From: CAZEYT01 sp964516295
Lineage (GTDB): Bacteria; Verrucomicrobiota; Verrucomicrobiia; Chthoniobacterales; Terrimicrobiaceae
DNA: 64,000 nt
Assembly: GCA_964516295.1 (NCBI GenBank)
Contig: CAZEYT010000004.1
Location: forward strand, 4,263 to 68,262
Direction of reading: 5' to 3'
Of the stretch, positions 8,875 to 17,661 are shown one piece after another. The position numbers and the translations under genes are program-made. Position 1 is the first letter of the stretch. The number at the start of each line of letters is the position of its first letter. The notes under the pieces were generated by a model that saw only the letters and a program-made list of their open reading frames with translations, ran no database searches and was not told the origin of the DNA.

Positions 8875-10443
8875 TCACTCCGCAAAGAAATAGCTGCCGA
8901 TGACGAACAGGGTGTTGGTGAGCGCGTGGAGGAGGATCGGCGGCCAGAGGCTTTGGTAACGGACGCGCAGCCACGAGAGCATCAGGCCGATCAAGGCGAT
9001 TGGGATGGCGACATCAAGGCCATGGAGAAGGCCAAAAACCGCGGCCGTGATCAGACTGGCGATCAGCGGACGCAACCGCTGCCCCAGCCATCCCTGAAAA
9101 AATCCGCGGAAAACAATTTCCTCCGAAAACGGGCCACAAATCCCGGCGATCACCACGATGCCGAGCAGGGAAAAGACATCGGCGCTTTGCAATAGGGACT
9201 TGATCGGCGCCTCCAGCGGTTTGCCGAGGAGTTTTTCATAGGCCCAGCCGTAACCAATGCAAAACAGCACGTAGACGCCAAACAGCAACACGCACCAGCC
9301 CACGATCTTCCCCCAGCTGGCAAACCCATCGCCATTGGGAGTTTTTGGTCTTTGGAAAAATCCCAGATCCCGCGGCCCGGTCGCGGCGAAGACCATCAGC
9401 AACACTGCCATAACCGCTGCCGGGACGCCAACGGGCATTGGAAACATTAAAAAGCCTGCAAAGCCCACCCCCCAGATGAGCCAAAGGACAATATGCCACC
9501 AGGAGAGCGCGCCGGACCGCCGGTAGCGTGTGAGCAGAGGGGCCAGCAAAAGCTCGACACAGGCTAGGGCAATAATCGGCACCAGCCAGAGTTTGGTGGA
9601 GAAAATCCGTTCCTTGAGCAGATAGAAGGTGTCCGCCCGATCCACCACCCGGCCGCTTTTGGTGGCTGATTGGAACCGCGCCGCGACCACCCAGTAACGT
9701 TCGCTTTCGTCGAGCGCCGCAGATTCCTTGAGTTCGGTGGCAAGGGCGTATTGCTTTTCATTGTCCTTGCGCAGAATGAGGACTCCGAGCAGGCAAATTT
9801 TTGCGCGATGGCTATCGGGTGTCGCCCGCAGCCAGGCCTCAGTGATCTGCGAGACATCTTCGATGACCGCGTCCTCTTTGGTGTTCAGCAGGTGGCCGCA
9901 CCATTGGTTGGCGAAGTTTTGGACCGTTTTGGATTGTTCCGCATCCAGCTTCCCGGCGAGGGCCGCGAGCAGGGTTTCTTTGGCGGGTTCGCGGAGCGAA
10001 TCGCGCAACGCGCGGTCGCCGGGCTCGCGCGTCTTGGCAAGGTGTCCCCATGCCGAATTCGCCGCCCACATCGACCACCAATCGCTAGCCTCCAGCAAAG
10101 CGCGGATCACCGGCACGGCCTCGCGGGAAGCCGCTGGCTGATCCGGGGAGGAAACCCGTTCCCATGCGAGGTGCTGCGCGCCCTGCAATTTACCCGCCGT
10201 GATGGCGGGTTCGACCAGCCTGCGCGCCTCGACCGCATCGCGGGGTGTCCCCAGCCCGTAAAGCGTGAGAATTCCAAGGTCGTGGTTGCTGGCGGTGTCG
10301 CCTTGTTCGCGCAACTGGGCGGCAATCCACGCAAAACGCTCGTCGTCGCTCGCCAGCCGCTCGTAGTCCGCTGCCAGCGCTGGCGGCACAAAAAACGTAA
10401 ATCTCAGGTCATTGGCACCGCCTTCGATCCGTTTGAGATGCAA
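8875..10443 (-). CDS. CPBP-family intramembrane glutamic protease with N-terminal repeat region
   Basis: 522 residues as read from a TTG at 10443. Residues 1-280 are soluble, with Sel1-like stretches such as NHDLGILTLYGLGTPRDAVEA. Several membrane helices follow, and the C terminus carries the CPBP (ABI) protease motifs: EE at 441-442 with R446 (FSEEIVFRG), His474 (GLLHG), and His506/Asn510 (LLHALTN). These motifs form the active site in Rce1-like proteases. The true start is uncertain. No good ATG exists in this frame, and a signal peptide in another frame lies just upstream (10404-10592), so the full gene probably spans to 10592 with a frameshift near 10440. Confidence 0.8.
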   Translation of the reverse strand: MHLKRIEGGANDLRFTFFVPPALAADYERLASDDERFAWIAAQLREQGDTASNHDLGILTLYGLGTPRDAVEARRLVEPAITAGKLQGAQHLAWERVSSPDQPAASREAVPVIRALLEASDWWSMWAANSAWGHLAKTREPGDRALRDSLREPAKETLLAALAGKLDAEQSKTVQNFANQWCGHLLNTKEDAVIEDVSQITEAWLRATPDSHRAKICLLGVLILRKDNEKQYALATELKESAALDESERYWVVAARFQSATKSGRVVDRADTFYLLKERIFSTKLWLVPIIALACVELLLAPLLTRYRRSGALSWWHIVLWLIWGVGFAGFLMFPMPVGVPAAVMAVLLMVFAATGPRDLGFFQRPKTPNGDGFASWGKIVGWCVLLFGVYVLFCIGYGWAYEKLLGKPLEAPIKSLLQSADVFSLLGIVVIAGICGPFSEEIVFRGFFQGWLGQRLRPLIASLITAAVFGLLHGLDVAIPIALIGLMLSWLRVRYQSLWPPILLHALTNTLFVIGSYFFAE

Positions 10444-10592
10444 GGGTCGCCGCGTCCGGTCTCGGCGGATTTGGCCAGGCGCAGGATGGGAGCAGCGGCG
10501 GTTTCGGCCGGGTTGTCACTTTCCGCGCGAAGGTCGGCCACGCAGAGGAAGACAAATAGTGCCGGGAGGATGGAAAGGATGCGGAAAATCAC
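10404..10592 (-). pseudogene. Out-of-frame signal peptide, probable N terminus of the CPBP protease
   Basis: A 62-residue frame starts MIFRILSILPALFVFLC and then reads AAPILRLAKSAETGRGDP before running out of homology. It has a classic signal peptide and overlaps the start of the CPBP protease frame, which begins abruptly at a TTG with LHLKRIEGG. Joining the two by a single shift near 10440 would give a normal exported protein of about 570 residues. A sequencing error or a real inactivating mutation would both explain it. Confidence 0.5.
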
Positions 10593-10636
10593 TTGGAACT
10601 GGAAGTCCCCCGAAAAATGGAGCGGTTAAGCGCAAC

Positions 10637-10756
10637 TTAGTTTAGGTTTTTGTCCTGGGTTATGAAGTGGATTTGGAGGTAATCGAAGGGCGAAATGGAA
10701 CCGACGGCAGAGTGGCGACGGCGGCGGTTGTAGGAGGTCTCGACGAGGTAGAAAAT
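10637..10756 (-). mobile_element. IS3-family transposase OrfB remnant (C-terminal 39 codons)
   Basis: Read on the minus strand this piece gives IFYLVETSYNRRRRHSAVG followed by SISPFDY and a TAA stop. It is the typical C-terminal end of IS3-type DDE transposases (YN..R.H..LG..SP..Y). Nothing upstream of it in frame matches. It stops 4 bp from the 3' end of tRNA-Cys, so an element probably inserted beside the tRNA and later lost everything but this tail. Confidence 0.75.
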
Positions 10757-10760
10757 CGCG

Positions 10761-10832
10761 AGGCGAGGGTCGGAATCGAACCGACGCATAGAGCTTTTGC
10801 AGAGCTCTGCCTTACCACTTGGCTACCCCGCC
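10761..10832 (-). tRNA. tRNA-Cys (anticodon GCA)
   Basis: The minus-strand sequence folds as a cloverleaf. The acceptor stem GGCGGGG pairs with CCTCGCC (one G-U), the anticodon loop CTGCAAA gives GCA, and the T-arm is GTCGG-TTCGATT-CCGAC. The discriminator is U73, as usual for tRNA-Cys. No CCA is encoded. An IS3 relic lies directly at its 3' end. Confidence 0.93.
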
Positions 10833-10853
10833 GCGAAAGACCGCAGGAGCGAG

Positions 10854-11612
10854 TTAATACACGTTAATGGGGGGAATGACAACTGATACTTGCCCTCCGG
10901 TGGTGGTTCCTTCGGATTGATCGAGGGTTTCAACGACGTCGTCGCGGAAAGTGACGGTGAGCGTGCCGACGGGGACCTTGATGTAAATGGTCGATGCTGC
11001 GTAGCCGGGGGTGTTTTGGATGAGGGCTCCGCCGGGGAGTTTGTCGCCGGGTTTGAACTGGATGACGGTCTGGTTGTTAACCGGGACGTAGGTGGTCTGG
11101 GGGACGAGTTCGTATTTCACGTATTCCCAAACCTGCTGGATGCCTTCTTTGCTGGCGCGTTGGGTGCGTTTCTGGGGTTTGCCGAGGCTGCGGGAGACTT
11201 CGTCGAGGGTCATGCCAAGGGCGACTTCGTTGCGGGAAATGAGGGCCTCGACCTCGATGCGCCGTTTCTCGGCCTTGGCGAGATTGGCGGCAAAGCCCTC
11301 GGGAAGCGGTTCCAAAAATTGCGGATTCACCCAGGCGGCAACACCGCCCTGCTGGGCATTGCCGCGGATGCGGAGAAGACCGTCAGCAGACAGGGCCTCA
11401 GCTTGGATCGTCTGGGGGAAGCGGAGCGTCCCGGCGTAACGGGTCTGGGCGGTGTCGAAATAAACCGGAGCCGCCTCATTGAGCTTGAGGCGGAGCGGCT
11501 TCAGGTCGAAATCCGAAAAATAAATGGCGCCGGGTTCGCGGATGATCGGGGAGGCCGCGGCCGTGGATACGAGGGCAAGCGCGAGCAGGACCGGGCGGAG
11601 GAAAGCACGCAT
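10854..11612 (-). CDS. Exported protein of unknown function
   Basis: 252 residues. The start at 11612 gives a clear signal peptide (MRAFLRPVLLALALVSTAAA) with an A-S-P cleavage region; a longer version from 11681 would put 23 extra residues before it. The mature part includes a segment like bacterial SmpA/outer-membrane assembly folds (EVALGMTLDEVSRSLGKPQK). That pattern, an 'M..EV...LG.P' turn followed by a tryptophan strand (QVWEYVKYE), is common in small envelope proteins. Probably periplasmic. Divergent from the gene at 11723. Confidence 0.75.
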   Translation of the reverse strand: MRAFLRPVLLALALVSTAAASPIIREPGAIYFSDFDLKPLRLKLNEAAPVYFDTAQTRYAGTLRFPQTIQAEALSADGLLRIRGNAQQGGVAAWVNPQFLEPLPEGFAANLAKAEKRRIEVEALISRNEVALGMTLDEVSRSLGKPQKRTQRASKEGIQQVWEYVKYELVPQTTYVPVNNQTVIQFKPGDKLPGGALIQNTPGYAASTIYIKVPVGTLTVTFRDDVVETLDQSEGTTTGGQVSVVIPPINVY

Positions 11613-11673
11613 GAAGAAAACGTCGCAGAGACCGACCAAAAAGACAAATCGGAACCGCAGGCTCCGATTGCCG

Positions 11674-11703
11674 TTGAACATCCCCCACCCCGCCGTGTCT
11701 AAT
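11674..11703 (+). promoter_or_regulatory. Possible sigma-70-type promoter for the 11723 operon
   Basis: TTGAAC (11674-11679) and TCTAAT (11698-11703) are separated by 18 bp and lie 19 bp before the ATG at 11723. This is a match by eye only. The sigma preferences of this organism are unknown. Confidence 0.35.
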
Positions 11704-11722
11704 CGGCTTCAGTTTCAAAATT

Positions 11723-12121
11723 ATGTCGAGCATTCAAGAATACGTGGTTCAGGGCGGGCAGGCCATCACGGCTGGAGACGTGGACGCATTCCGCCGCCAG
11801 CTGGCCGTTTACAAACTCAAAGCGGAAACGCTGGAAGCGGCCGGACAGTCCCAACTCCGCGAGCAAACGTCTTTTCTGCTTCGCTATGTCGAGGACGTGC
11901 TCGACGACGTCTATGTGCCGGGAGATTTTGCCGCCCTTCCGGAGGCGATTTTTGCCGTACGGTATCTGGCGAAGGGAGTGGACATCATCCCCGACTCGGT
12001 GGCCGGTGGCTACAGCGACGATCAGGCCGTCGTGCGGGCGGTGCTCGACGGACATGCGGCGGAATTTGAGGCCTACGCGGTGAAAAACGGCCTCGATTTT
12101 GCCAGCGTGATCAAACGGTAG
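11723..12121 (+). CDS. Small soluble protein, YkvA/DUF1232-like
   Basis: 132 residues. The segment YLAKGVDIIPDSVAGGYSDD resembles the YkvA (DUF1232) core, in which a short helix pair carries an IPD...GY.DD motif. The first 60 residues are helical and charged. There is no clear signal peptide or membrane span. It is the first gene of an apparent three-gene operon with the OmpA-like lipoprotein (2 bp gap) and the FHA-ABC protein. Function unknown. Confidence 0.7.
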   Translation: MSSIQEYVVQGGQAITAGDVDAFRRQLAVYKLKAETLEAAGQSQLREQTSFLLRYVEDVLDDVYVPGDFAALPEAIFAVRYLAKGVDIIPDSVAGGYSDDQAVVRAVLDGHAAEFEAYAVKNGLDFASVIKR

Positions 12122-12159
12122 GCTTGTCAGGCGGGCGCGGGCGGTTCAGGAATACCGTC

Positions 12160-12834
12160 ATGCGCGGACTTCTCTTTGTCTCGGCGGCGACCCTGTTACT
12201 GACGGCCTGCGGACGGCCGCCGACGGGGTCGGAACAGGCGCTCAGTCCCATCCCGACACCGACGGCGACGCCGGAGCCGGGATTTGTGGGTGTCGCGGAA
12301 CCGAGCCCGGCCATCCCGGCATCCGAGCTCATCATCGAAGCGGTTACCACGCCGGAGATGATCAACCTCGACGCGGCAGATGCCGAGAATCGCGCGGTGA
12401 AGATCGAAGTGCTCGACCGAATCGACCGGATGCCGAACTTGTCCGAAGATGAGCGGGACAAGCTTTACGTCCAGGTCGAGCGGGCGCGCGGCATGGGAAA
12501 AGTGATCACGATTCCTTTTGCATCCGGCGGCCGGAACGTCGTGCCGACATTCGTGTCGGAGGTCGTCAAAGCGGTCCAGAAACCTCAGATCCAAAAGTTT
12601 CTCGAGGATCCCACGGTGGTCTTCGTGGTTCTTGGCTATGCGGACAAAAAGGGGCGAAGCGATGTGAACCAGGAAATCTCCCTCGCCCGCGCAGAGGCGG
12701 TGGTCGATGTGCTCAAGGAGCGGGCCGGCGTGAAAAACGTCGTGCATGCCGTGGGCATGGGAAGTTCGGATCTTTTTGATGCCGCGAAGCTCGACAAGAA
12801 CCGGGTCGTTGAGGTCTGGGCCGTTCTGCCTTGA
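12160..12834 (+). CDS. OmpA-family lipoprotein
   Basis: 224 residues. The start at 12160 gives a lipoprotein signal MRGLLFVSAATLLLTAC with the lipobox Cys at residue 17, then a proline-rich linker (PIPTPTATPEP). The C-terminal third is an OmpA-like peptidoglycan-binding domain: VVLGYADKKGRSDVNQEISL, then ARAEAVVDVL and an NRVVEVW end. It probably anchors the outer membrane to the cell wall. An earlier ATG at 12124 would add 12 polar residues before the signal. Its stop overlaps the TTG start of the next gene. Confidence 0.85.
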   Translation: MRGLLFVSAATLLLTACGRPPTGSEQALSPIPTPTATPEPGFVGVAEPSPAIPASELIIEAVTTPEMINLDAADAENRAVKIEVLDRIDRMPNLSEDERDKLYVQVERARGMGKVITIPFASGGRNVVPTFVSEVVKAVQKPQIQKFLEDPTVVFVVLGYADKKGRSDVNQEISLARAEAVVDVLKERAGVKNVVHAVGMGSSDLFDAAKLDKNRVVEVWAVLP

Positions 12835-14729
12835 GCCCGGAACCCGCCACGGTCGCCGGGATCGAGCCCGTGGTGCTGCGGGATGGCTGGGTCTTCGGGC
12901 GTGGCGCGGAGGCGGATACCGTTCTTCCTCATCCGTCGGTATCGCGCCGTCATGCGGTGATCCGAGCAAAAGACGGCGGCTGGGCGGTCGAGGACGCCGG
13001 GAGCCGGAGTGGCACGTATTGGAATGGCCGGCTTTTCCAGAGCGAGCAACTCGTCCTCGGGGATATTGTTCAGATCGGACCGTTTGCGTTTCGTTTCGAC
13101 GGACTCCGCCTCGTCGAGACGAGTGGCGTCACCGGAGCGTGTATTGAAGCCTGGCATCTCATAAAATCGGTCGGCTCCCAGCGCCTGCTTGACGATATCT
13201 CCTTGCGGATCACACCTTGTCAGTTTGTCGGTGTCATCGGGCCGAGTGGTGCGGGAAAATCCACGCTTTTGGATGCGCTGTGCGGGCTGCGGCCGGCGGA
13301 CACCGGAGAGGTGCGTCTCGACGGTGTGGATCTGCTCCGGAACTACGATGCGCTGCGGGAAAATCTGGGCTATGTGCCGCAGGACGACATTGTGCCGCCG
13401 GAGCTGACGGTCTCCGACGCGTTGTTCTATAGCGCGCGATTGCGCTTGCCGGCAGGGACGCCACTTTTGGAAATTCGCCGATTGGTGGCGCGGACGATTG
13501 CCTCACTCGGACTCGCCGAACGGGATCGAACGGCCGTCGCCAAATTGTCCGGCGGTCAGCGGAAACGGGTGAGCGTGGGGGCGGAATTGCTCGGACGGCC
13601 GCGGCTTTTGTTTTTGGACGAGCCCACATCCGGCCTGGACCCGGCGGCGGAGTTTCGTTTGATGGAATCGCTGCGAAATCTGGCCTCCGGCGGCTGCACG
13701 GTCGTGTGTACGACCCACGTCATGGAGAACGCCCACCTGATGGACAGGCTGCTGGTCTTGAGCAGCGGGCGTCTGGTTTACGACGGACCGCCATCCGGCG
13801 CGTGCCGTGCCTTCGGCGTGCAGCGGTTGCCGGAAGTTTATGAAAGGTTGGAGGGAGTGCCGGCTTTGCCCGGGCCGGTGTCGGATCCCCCGGCGGCATC
13901 CGAGGCCCCACAGACCCGGCGGCGGCGGGCCGCAGCGCTGCCGATCCTGTTGCTGCGGCAATGGGCGATCCTGCGGGCGGATGTGCGGAATCTTTTGCTC
14001 GTGCTTGGCCAGCCGGTGGCGATCGGAGCCATGGTCACGTGGGTAACGTCGGATGCGTCGCTGATTTTGTTTTTCGCGATGATCTCGACACTGTGGTTCG
14101 GCTGTGGAAATGCCGCGCAGGAAATCGTGAAAGAACTGCCAATGTTCCGGCGGGAACGTCTCATCGGGCTCGGGCGGCACGAGTATTTGCTGGCCAAGTT
14201 TCTTTCGTTGGCACGGATCACGACGGTGCAGAGCCTGCTCCTCTACGGCGTTTTGCAATGGGGCTGCGGCGGGATCGGCGGATCGGTGGGCTGGCAAGTC
14301 GCGGCACTGGTGTCCACCTCGTTCGCTGCGGTGGGGATGGGACTGGCGATCTCGGCGTTCTCCAAATCCATCTTGCAGGCCGTGATGTTGGTGCCGCTGG
14401 TCTTGATTCCGCAGATCCTCTTCTCGGGATTCACTCCGCCCGCGGGAGACATGAAAGACGGTCCGTACGTGGTCTCACGCCTGATGCCGAGTGCGGCGAT
14501 CCAAGCGGTGATGGATGTGAGTTTGTTTTGGAATCGGGAGATCCGCGGCTCGATGCGCGTGGATTTTCCGACGGCCTTCGCCAATCTGAACCGCGACCGG
14601 AGTCTGAAAAACGGGCAGGTTTTTTGTCAGGCGAAACCCGCGTGGGTGGGGCTGGGAACGCTGGGGGCGTGGACGCTGGCGACTTATGCCGCGGCCTGGT
14701 TCGGGCTGCGCGGGCGGGAGCGCGGGTGA
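12831..14729 (+). CDS. FHA domain-ABC ATPase-ABC2 permease fusion (ABCG-like half transporter)
   Basis: 632 residues. Residues 1-95 form an FHA domain (FGRG, then SVSRRHAVI and GSRSGTYWNG) that should bind phosphothreonine. An ABC ATPase follows, with Walker A GPSGAGKST (137-145), signature LSGGQRKRV (239-247) and Walker B LLFLDEPTSGLD (259-270). About six membrane helices fill residues 400-630. The layout matches FHA-gated exporters such as mycobacterial Rv1747. The start is a TTG overlapping the previous stop (TTGA); no other start would keep the FHA domain. Coupling to the OmpA lipoprotein suggests an envelope role. The substrate is unknown. Confidence 0.85.
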   Translation: MSPEPATVAGIEPVVLRDGWVFGRGAEADTVLPHPSVSRRHAVIRAKDGGWAVEDAGSRSGTYWNGRLFQSEQLVLGDIVQIGPFAFRFDGLRLVETSGVTGACIEAWHLIKSVGSQRLLDDISLRITPCQFVGVIGPSGAGKSTLLDALCGLRPADTGEVRLDGVDLLRNYDALRENLGYVPQDDIVPPELTVSDALFYSARLRLPAGTPLLEIRRLVARTIASLGLAERDRTAVAKLSGGQRKRVSVGAELLGRPRLLFLDEPTSGLDPAAEFRLMESLRNLASGGCTVVCTTHVMENAHLMDRLLVLSSGRLVYDGPPSGACRAFGVQRLPEVYERLEGVPALPGPVSDPPAASEAPQTRRRRAAALPILLLRQWAILRADVRNLLLVLGQPVAIGAMVTWVTSDASLILFFAMISTLWFGCGNAAQEIVKELPMFRRERLIGLGRHEYLLAKFLSLARITTVQSLLLYGVLQWGCGGIGGSVGWQVAALVSTSFAAVGMGLAISAFSKSILQAVMLVPLVLIPQILFSGFTPPAGDMKDGPYVVSRLMPSAAIQAVMDVSLFWNREIRGSMRVDFPTAFANLNRDRSLKNGQVFCQAKPAWVGLGTLGAWTLATYAAAWFGLRGRERG

Positions 14730-14732
14730 GCG

Positions 14733-16865
14733 TTACTGAATCAGGCGCTCGAGGGAGGGGTCCGGCGGGGCTCCGTGGGACGTGGCTTTTTGGTAATGTT
14801 GCCGCGCGAGCTCCATGGACGGCGGCTCGGTGGTCGCATAGAGGACGGCGAGATTGAAGTGGGCGTCGGCGTAGTCGTCGCGGATCTCGATACTGCGGCG
14901 GAAGTGTTGTTCGGCCTCGGCTTTGCGGCCTTTCTCGCCCAGGCAGACGGCGAGGTAATTGTGGGCGATATGGTCTTTCTCGTCGACGGCAATGGCCTCG
15001 GTGAGCGAGGCGATAGCGTCGTCGAAGCGTCCCTGCTTGCAGAAAACGATGCCGAGGTTGGTCGCGGCGAAAGAATCTTTCGGATTGATGGAGACGGCTT
15101 TTTTGAGTGCAACCTCGGCGGCGGAAAGCTTGCGTGCCTGGATCTGGGTCACGCCAAGATTGGAGAGGGCAAAATAGTTCTCCGGGGCGTATTCGACAAT
15201 CTGCTGGTAGAGTTTCTCGGCATCATTGTAACGCCCGAGGTCAAAGAGGCGGCGGGCTTCCTCGACGAGTTCGCGGGTGGCCTCGGGAAGGCTCTCGGCT
15301 CCTTGCGGCGGCGGGGGTTCTTCCCCGACTTTGGCAACGGCGAGCGAGACTTCGAGCGTCTCGGGATTGGGTTCGGCGAGAAGGGCGACCGGTTCGCGGA
15401 AGATCTCCTGCTCGGGTTCGGTGAGTTGAAAAGCGGGCTTGGCGAGGATGCCGAGTTGCTGCGCGATGGTGTCGGACTTGAGTTGAAGCGCCTGGAGTTC
15501 TTTTTCCAGAGCAACGCGGGCGGCGTCGCGTTCGGTCTGTTCCTTGATCTGGCGGAGAATGATGCCACGGAGGACTTCGTTCTCGGCGATGACGCGCTTG
15601 TCCTCGGCGGTGGGATCCGGATTGAGCTTGAGTCGGGCCAGGTCGCCTGCGGATTCATCGAGCTGGGCCGCCAGGGTCTTGATCTGCTCGTCGCGACTGG
15701 CAATTTGCGCCTGGGCTTCGAGGAGGCGGTCGTTGAGCGAGTTGATCTCGCTCCGGAGCGCGATGAGGGCTGTTTCGTTTTCCTCGGGCTTTTTGAGGGC
15801 CTCCGCAAGCTTTTGGTCGGCCTCGGCGAGGCGTTCGGCGAGTTGCTTGTTCTCGGCGGTGAGTTTTTCCAACTGCTCGGAATTGGTGGCTTTGGCGAGT
15901 TGGGCTTGGAGGTCTTTTTTCTCCTTGGCGAAGGTTTTTTCGAGCTCGGCTTTCTCTGACGCGAGTTTTTCCAAAGCCGCAGTATTGTCCTTGATCCGCT
16001 TCGTGCGGGCAATGGCCTCGTCGCGCTGTTGGGCGACTTTCTTGCGGTCGCTGTCGAGAACTTTCCGGGCGGAGTCCGAGGCTTCGATGTATTTGGCAGC
16101 GGTCTCGAGTTTGGCGAGAAGGCGTTCGTTTTCTTCAATAAGAACCGCATTGTCGGCCTCGATGGCGAGCATGCGATCGTTCAGTTCCTTGAGGCGCGGG
16201 TCCTCTCCCGCGGGGCGGATCGCCGCGAGATCGCGGGCGGCATTTTCGTAGGCGTCCTGCGCTTGGGCGAGCTGGGCTTTGAGTTCGACCACGTTGACCT
16301 TGATGCGATCGACTTCGACACGGGCGCTTTTGAGTTCGGCCTGAAGGCGTTCATTTTCGCGGCGGGCATCGGCGAGCTGACGACGGAGTGTGGCGGCTTC
16401 GGACGAACCGCCTGGAGGAACCGGTGGCGGAGGCGCGGCCGTCCTGCGCGGAGGAGTCTGGGTCCGGTCGCCTTCCAGGGGCGTGGAGGTGTTGATGACC
16501 GGCGGCGGGAGATTCAGGGAGGGCTCGGCTTGGGGCAATGGCCCCTCCGGCCCGACATCGGCGACCGGGAGCCGCGCGACGTCCATACTAAGACGGTCTA
16601 TATTCTCCCGCGTCTTTTTCAGACGATACTCGACGACCGCCGGCTGCCAGGTAGCGAAGGCCCGATTGACCTGTTCGAGGAGTTTCGCGGCATTGTTGTA
16701 GCGGGCGAGCGCCTCGCGCGGATTCGCATCGCGCTCGAGTTTCTCGCCCGCCTGAAAATCCTGATACGCGCGCAGAAACAAATCCGAGGCATCCTGAGCC
16801 GAAGCCAGAGCGGCCAGCGCCAAGATGCCGACGGCAGCGATGACCATGCGGCGGAGGATTTTCAT
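14733..16865 (-). CDS. Exported coiled-coil and TPR protein
   Basis: 710 residues. A signal peptide (MKILRRMVIAAVGILALAA) is followed by a helical domain, a proline-rich linker at about 120-150, a very long coiled coil (about 155-480, rich in E, K, L and A heptads) and four or more TPR repeats in the last 170 residues (YNDAEKLYQQIVEYAPENYF and relatives). It is probably a periplasmic scaffold or assembly factor. It is convergent with the FHA-ABC gene, with only 3 bp between the stops. No enzymatic motif is visible. Confidence 0.8.
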   Translation of the reverse strand: MKILRRMVIAAVGILALAALASAQDASDLFLRAYQDFQAGEKLERDANPREALARYNNAAKLLEQVNRAFATWQPAVVEYRLKKTRENIDRLSMDVARLPVADVGPEGPLPQAEPSLNLPPPVINTSTPLEGDRTQTPPRRTAAPPPPVPPGGSSEAATLRRQLADARRENERLQAELKSARVEVDRIKVNVVELKAQLAQAQDAYENAARDLAAIRPAGEDPRLKELNDRMLAIEADNAVLIEENERLLAKLETAAKYIEASDSARKVLDSDRKKVAQQRDEAIARTKRIKDNTAALEKLASEKAELEKTFAKEKKDLQAQLAKATNSEQLEKLTAENKQLAERLAEADQKLAEALKKPEENETALIALRSEINSLNDRLLEAQAQIASRDEQIKTLAAQLDESAGDLARLKLNPDPTAEDKRVIAENEVLRGIILRQIKEQTERDAARVALEKELQALQLKSDTIAQQLGILAKPAFQLTEPEQEIFREPVALLAEPNPETLEVSLAVAKVGEEPPPPQGAESLPEATRELVEEARRLFDLGRYNDAEKLYQQIVEYAPENYFALSNLGVTQIQARKLSAAEVALKKAVSINPKDSFAATNLGIVFCKQGRFDDAIASLTEAIAVDEKDHIAHNYLAVCLGEKGRKAEAEQHFRRSIEIRDDYADAHFNLAVLYATTEPPSMELARQHYQKATSHGAPPDPSLERLIQ

Positions 16866-16957
16866 CGAAAGAGCTGTATATCATGCTTCATCCGGACGAA
16901 GACATCAACTCGAATTCCGTGCGTGACGCAGCTGGGACGCGCGGGCAGATTTCGGCC

Positions 16958-17371
16958 ATGAAATATCCCAAATCGCCCCGCGAGACGACCGGCGGCATCG
17001 TTTACTTCGGTCGCATGGTCGAAAAAATCCGCTTCATGAACGCCGGAGAGCTTCACCCGGACCTGCATGCCAACCTTGGCCAGGGCTTCGATGAGCGGTG
17101 CACAAGTTTTCTGCGGATCGGTTACGACGATTTGAAGGCCAAGGTGGCCGAAGGCTTGGACGACGACGCGTTGCTGGCCTGGGCCTTCGAAGCGGGTCGG
17201 AGACCTTCCGACGAGGAAATCGAGATTTGGAACGACTTTATGAGCAAACGCGGCTGGAACGACGCCGTGACACCGACTTTGGAGCGGCGGAAAAAAGAAA
17301 GCGGATTCGAAGCCCGCGACGAAATCCGGACGATGTTTGATTACATCGATGCGGACGAGGGGCGCCTCTGA
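16958..17371 (+). CDS. DUF5069-family protein
   Basis: 137 residues. The sequence YPKSPRETTGGIVYFGRMVE followed by KIRFMNAGELHPDLHANLG is characteristic of DUF5069, a family common in Verrucomicrobia. It is soluble and has no assigned activity. The start at 16958 is where the family begins; an upstream start at 16883 would add 25 unrelated residues. Divergent from the TPR gene. Confidence 0.8.
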   Translation: MKYPKSPRETTGGIVYFGRMVEKIRFMNAGELHPDLHANLGQGFDERCTSFLRIGYDDLKAKVAEGLDDDALLAWAFEAGRRPSDEEIEIWNDFMSKRGWNDAVTPTLERRKKESGFEARDEIRTMFDYIDADEGRL

Positions 17372-17451
17372 TCGGGCGTGCCAGGGAAAGTTTTCGGTTG
17401 TGTTCGCGGGAGCGGGGGCGTTCAATGAACTTCTCTCTCACGTCGTAAAAA

Positions 17452-17658
17452 ATGGATACCATTCTCGAATCGCGCGAACTGCAAATCGAGCGCAAGCACT
17501 TCTTCATCGAATTCCGCGAAAATGACCGCGGACGCTTCCTCCGTATTACGGAAGAAGCCCACGGCCGCCGGAATACGGTGATTATTCCGAGCACCGGGCT
17601 CGAAGACTTCGAGCGCCTTCTCAATGAGGTGCTCGCCTCTGCGCCGCAGAACGCCTGA
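17452..17658 (+). CDS. PUR-alpha-like single-strand nucleic-acid-binding protein
   Basis: 68 residues forming a single PUR repeat: ERKHFFIEFRENDRGRFLRI and a strand-helix end (IPSTGLEDFERLLNEVL). Bacterial PUR-alpha-like proteins (DUF3276 group) bind single-stranded DNA or RNA, often as dimers. It lies 80 bp after the DUF5069 gene and ends 3 bp before the convergent pyrE stop. Confidence 0.8.
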   Translation: MDTILESRELQIERKHFFIEFRENDRGRFLRITEEAHGRRNTVIIPSTGLEDFERLLNEVLASAPQNA

Positions 17659-17661
17659 GTC

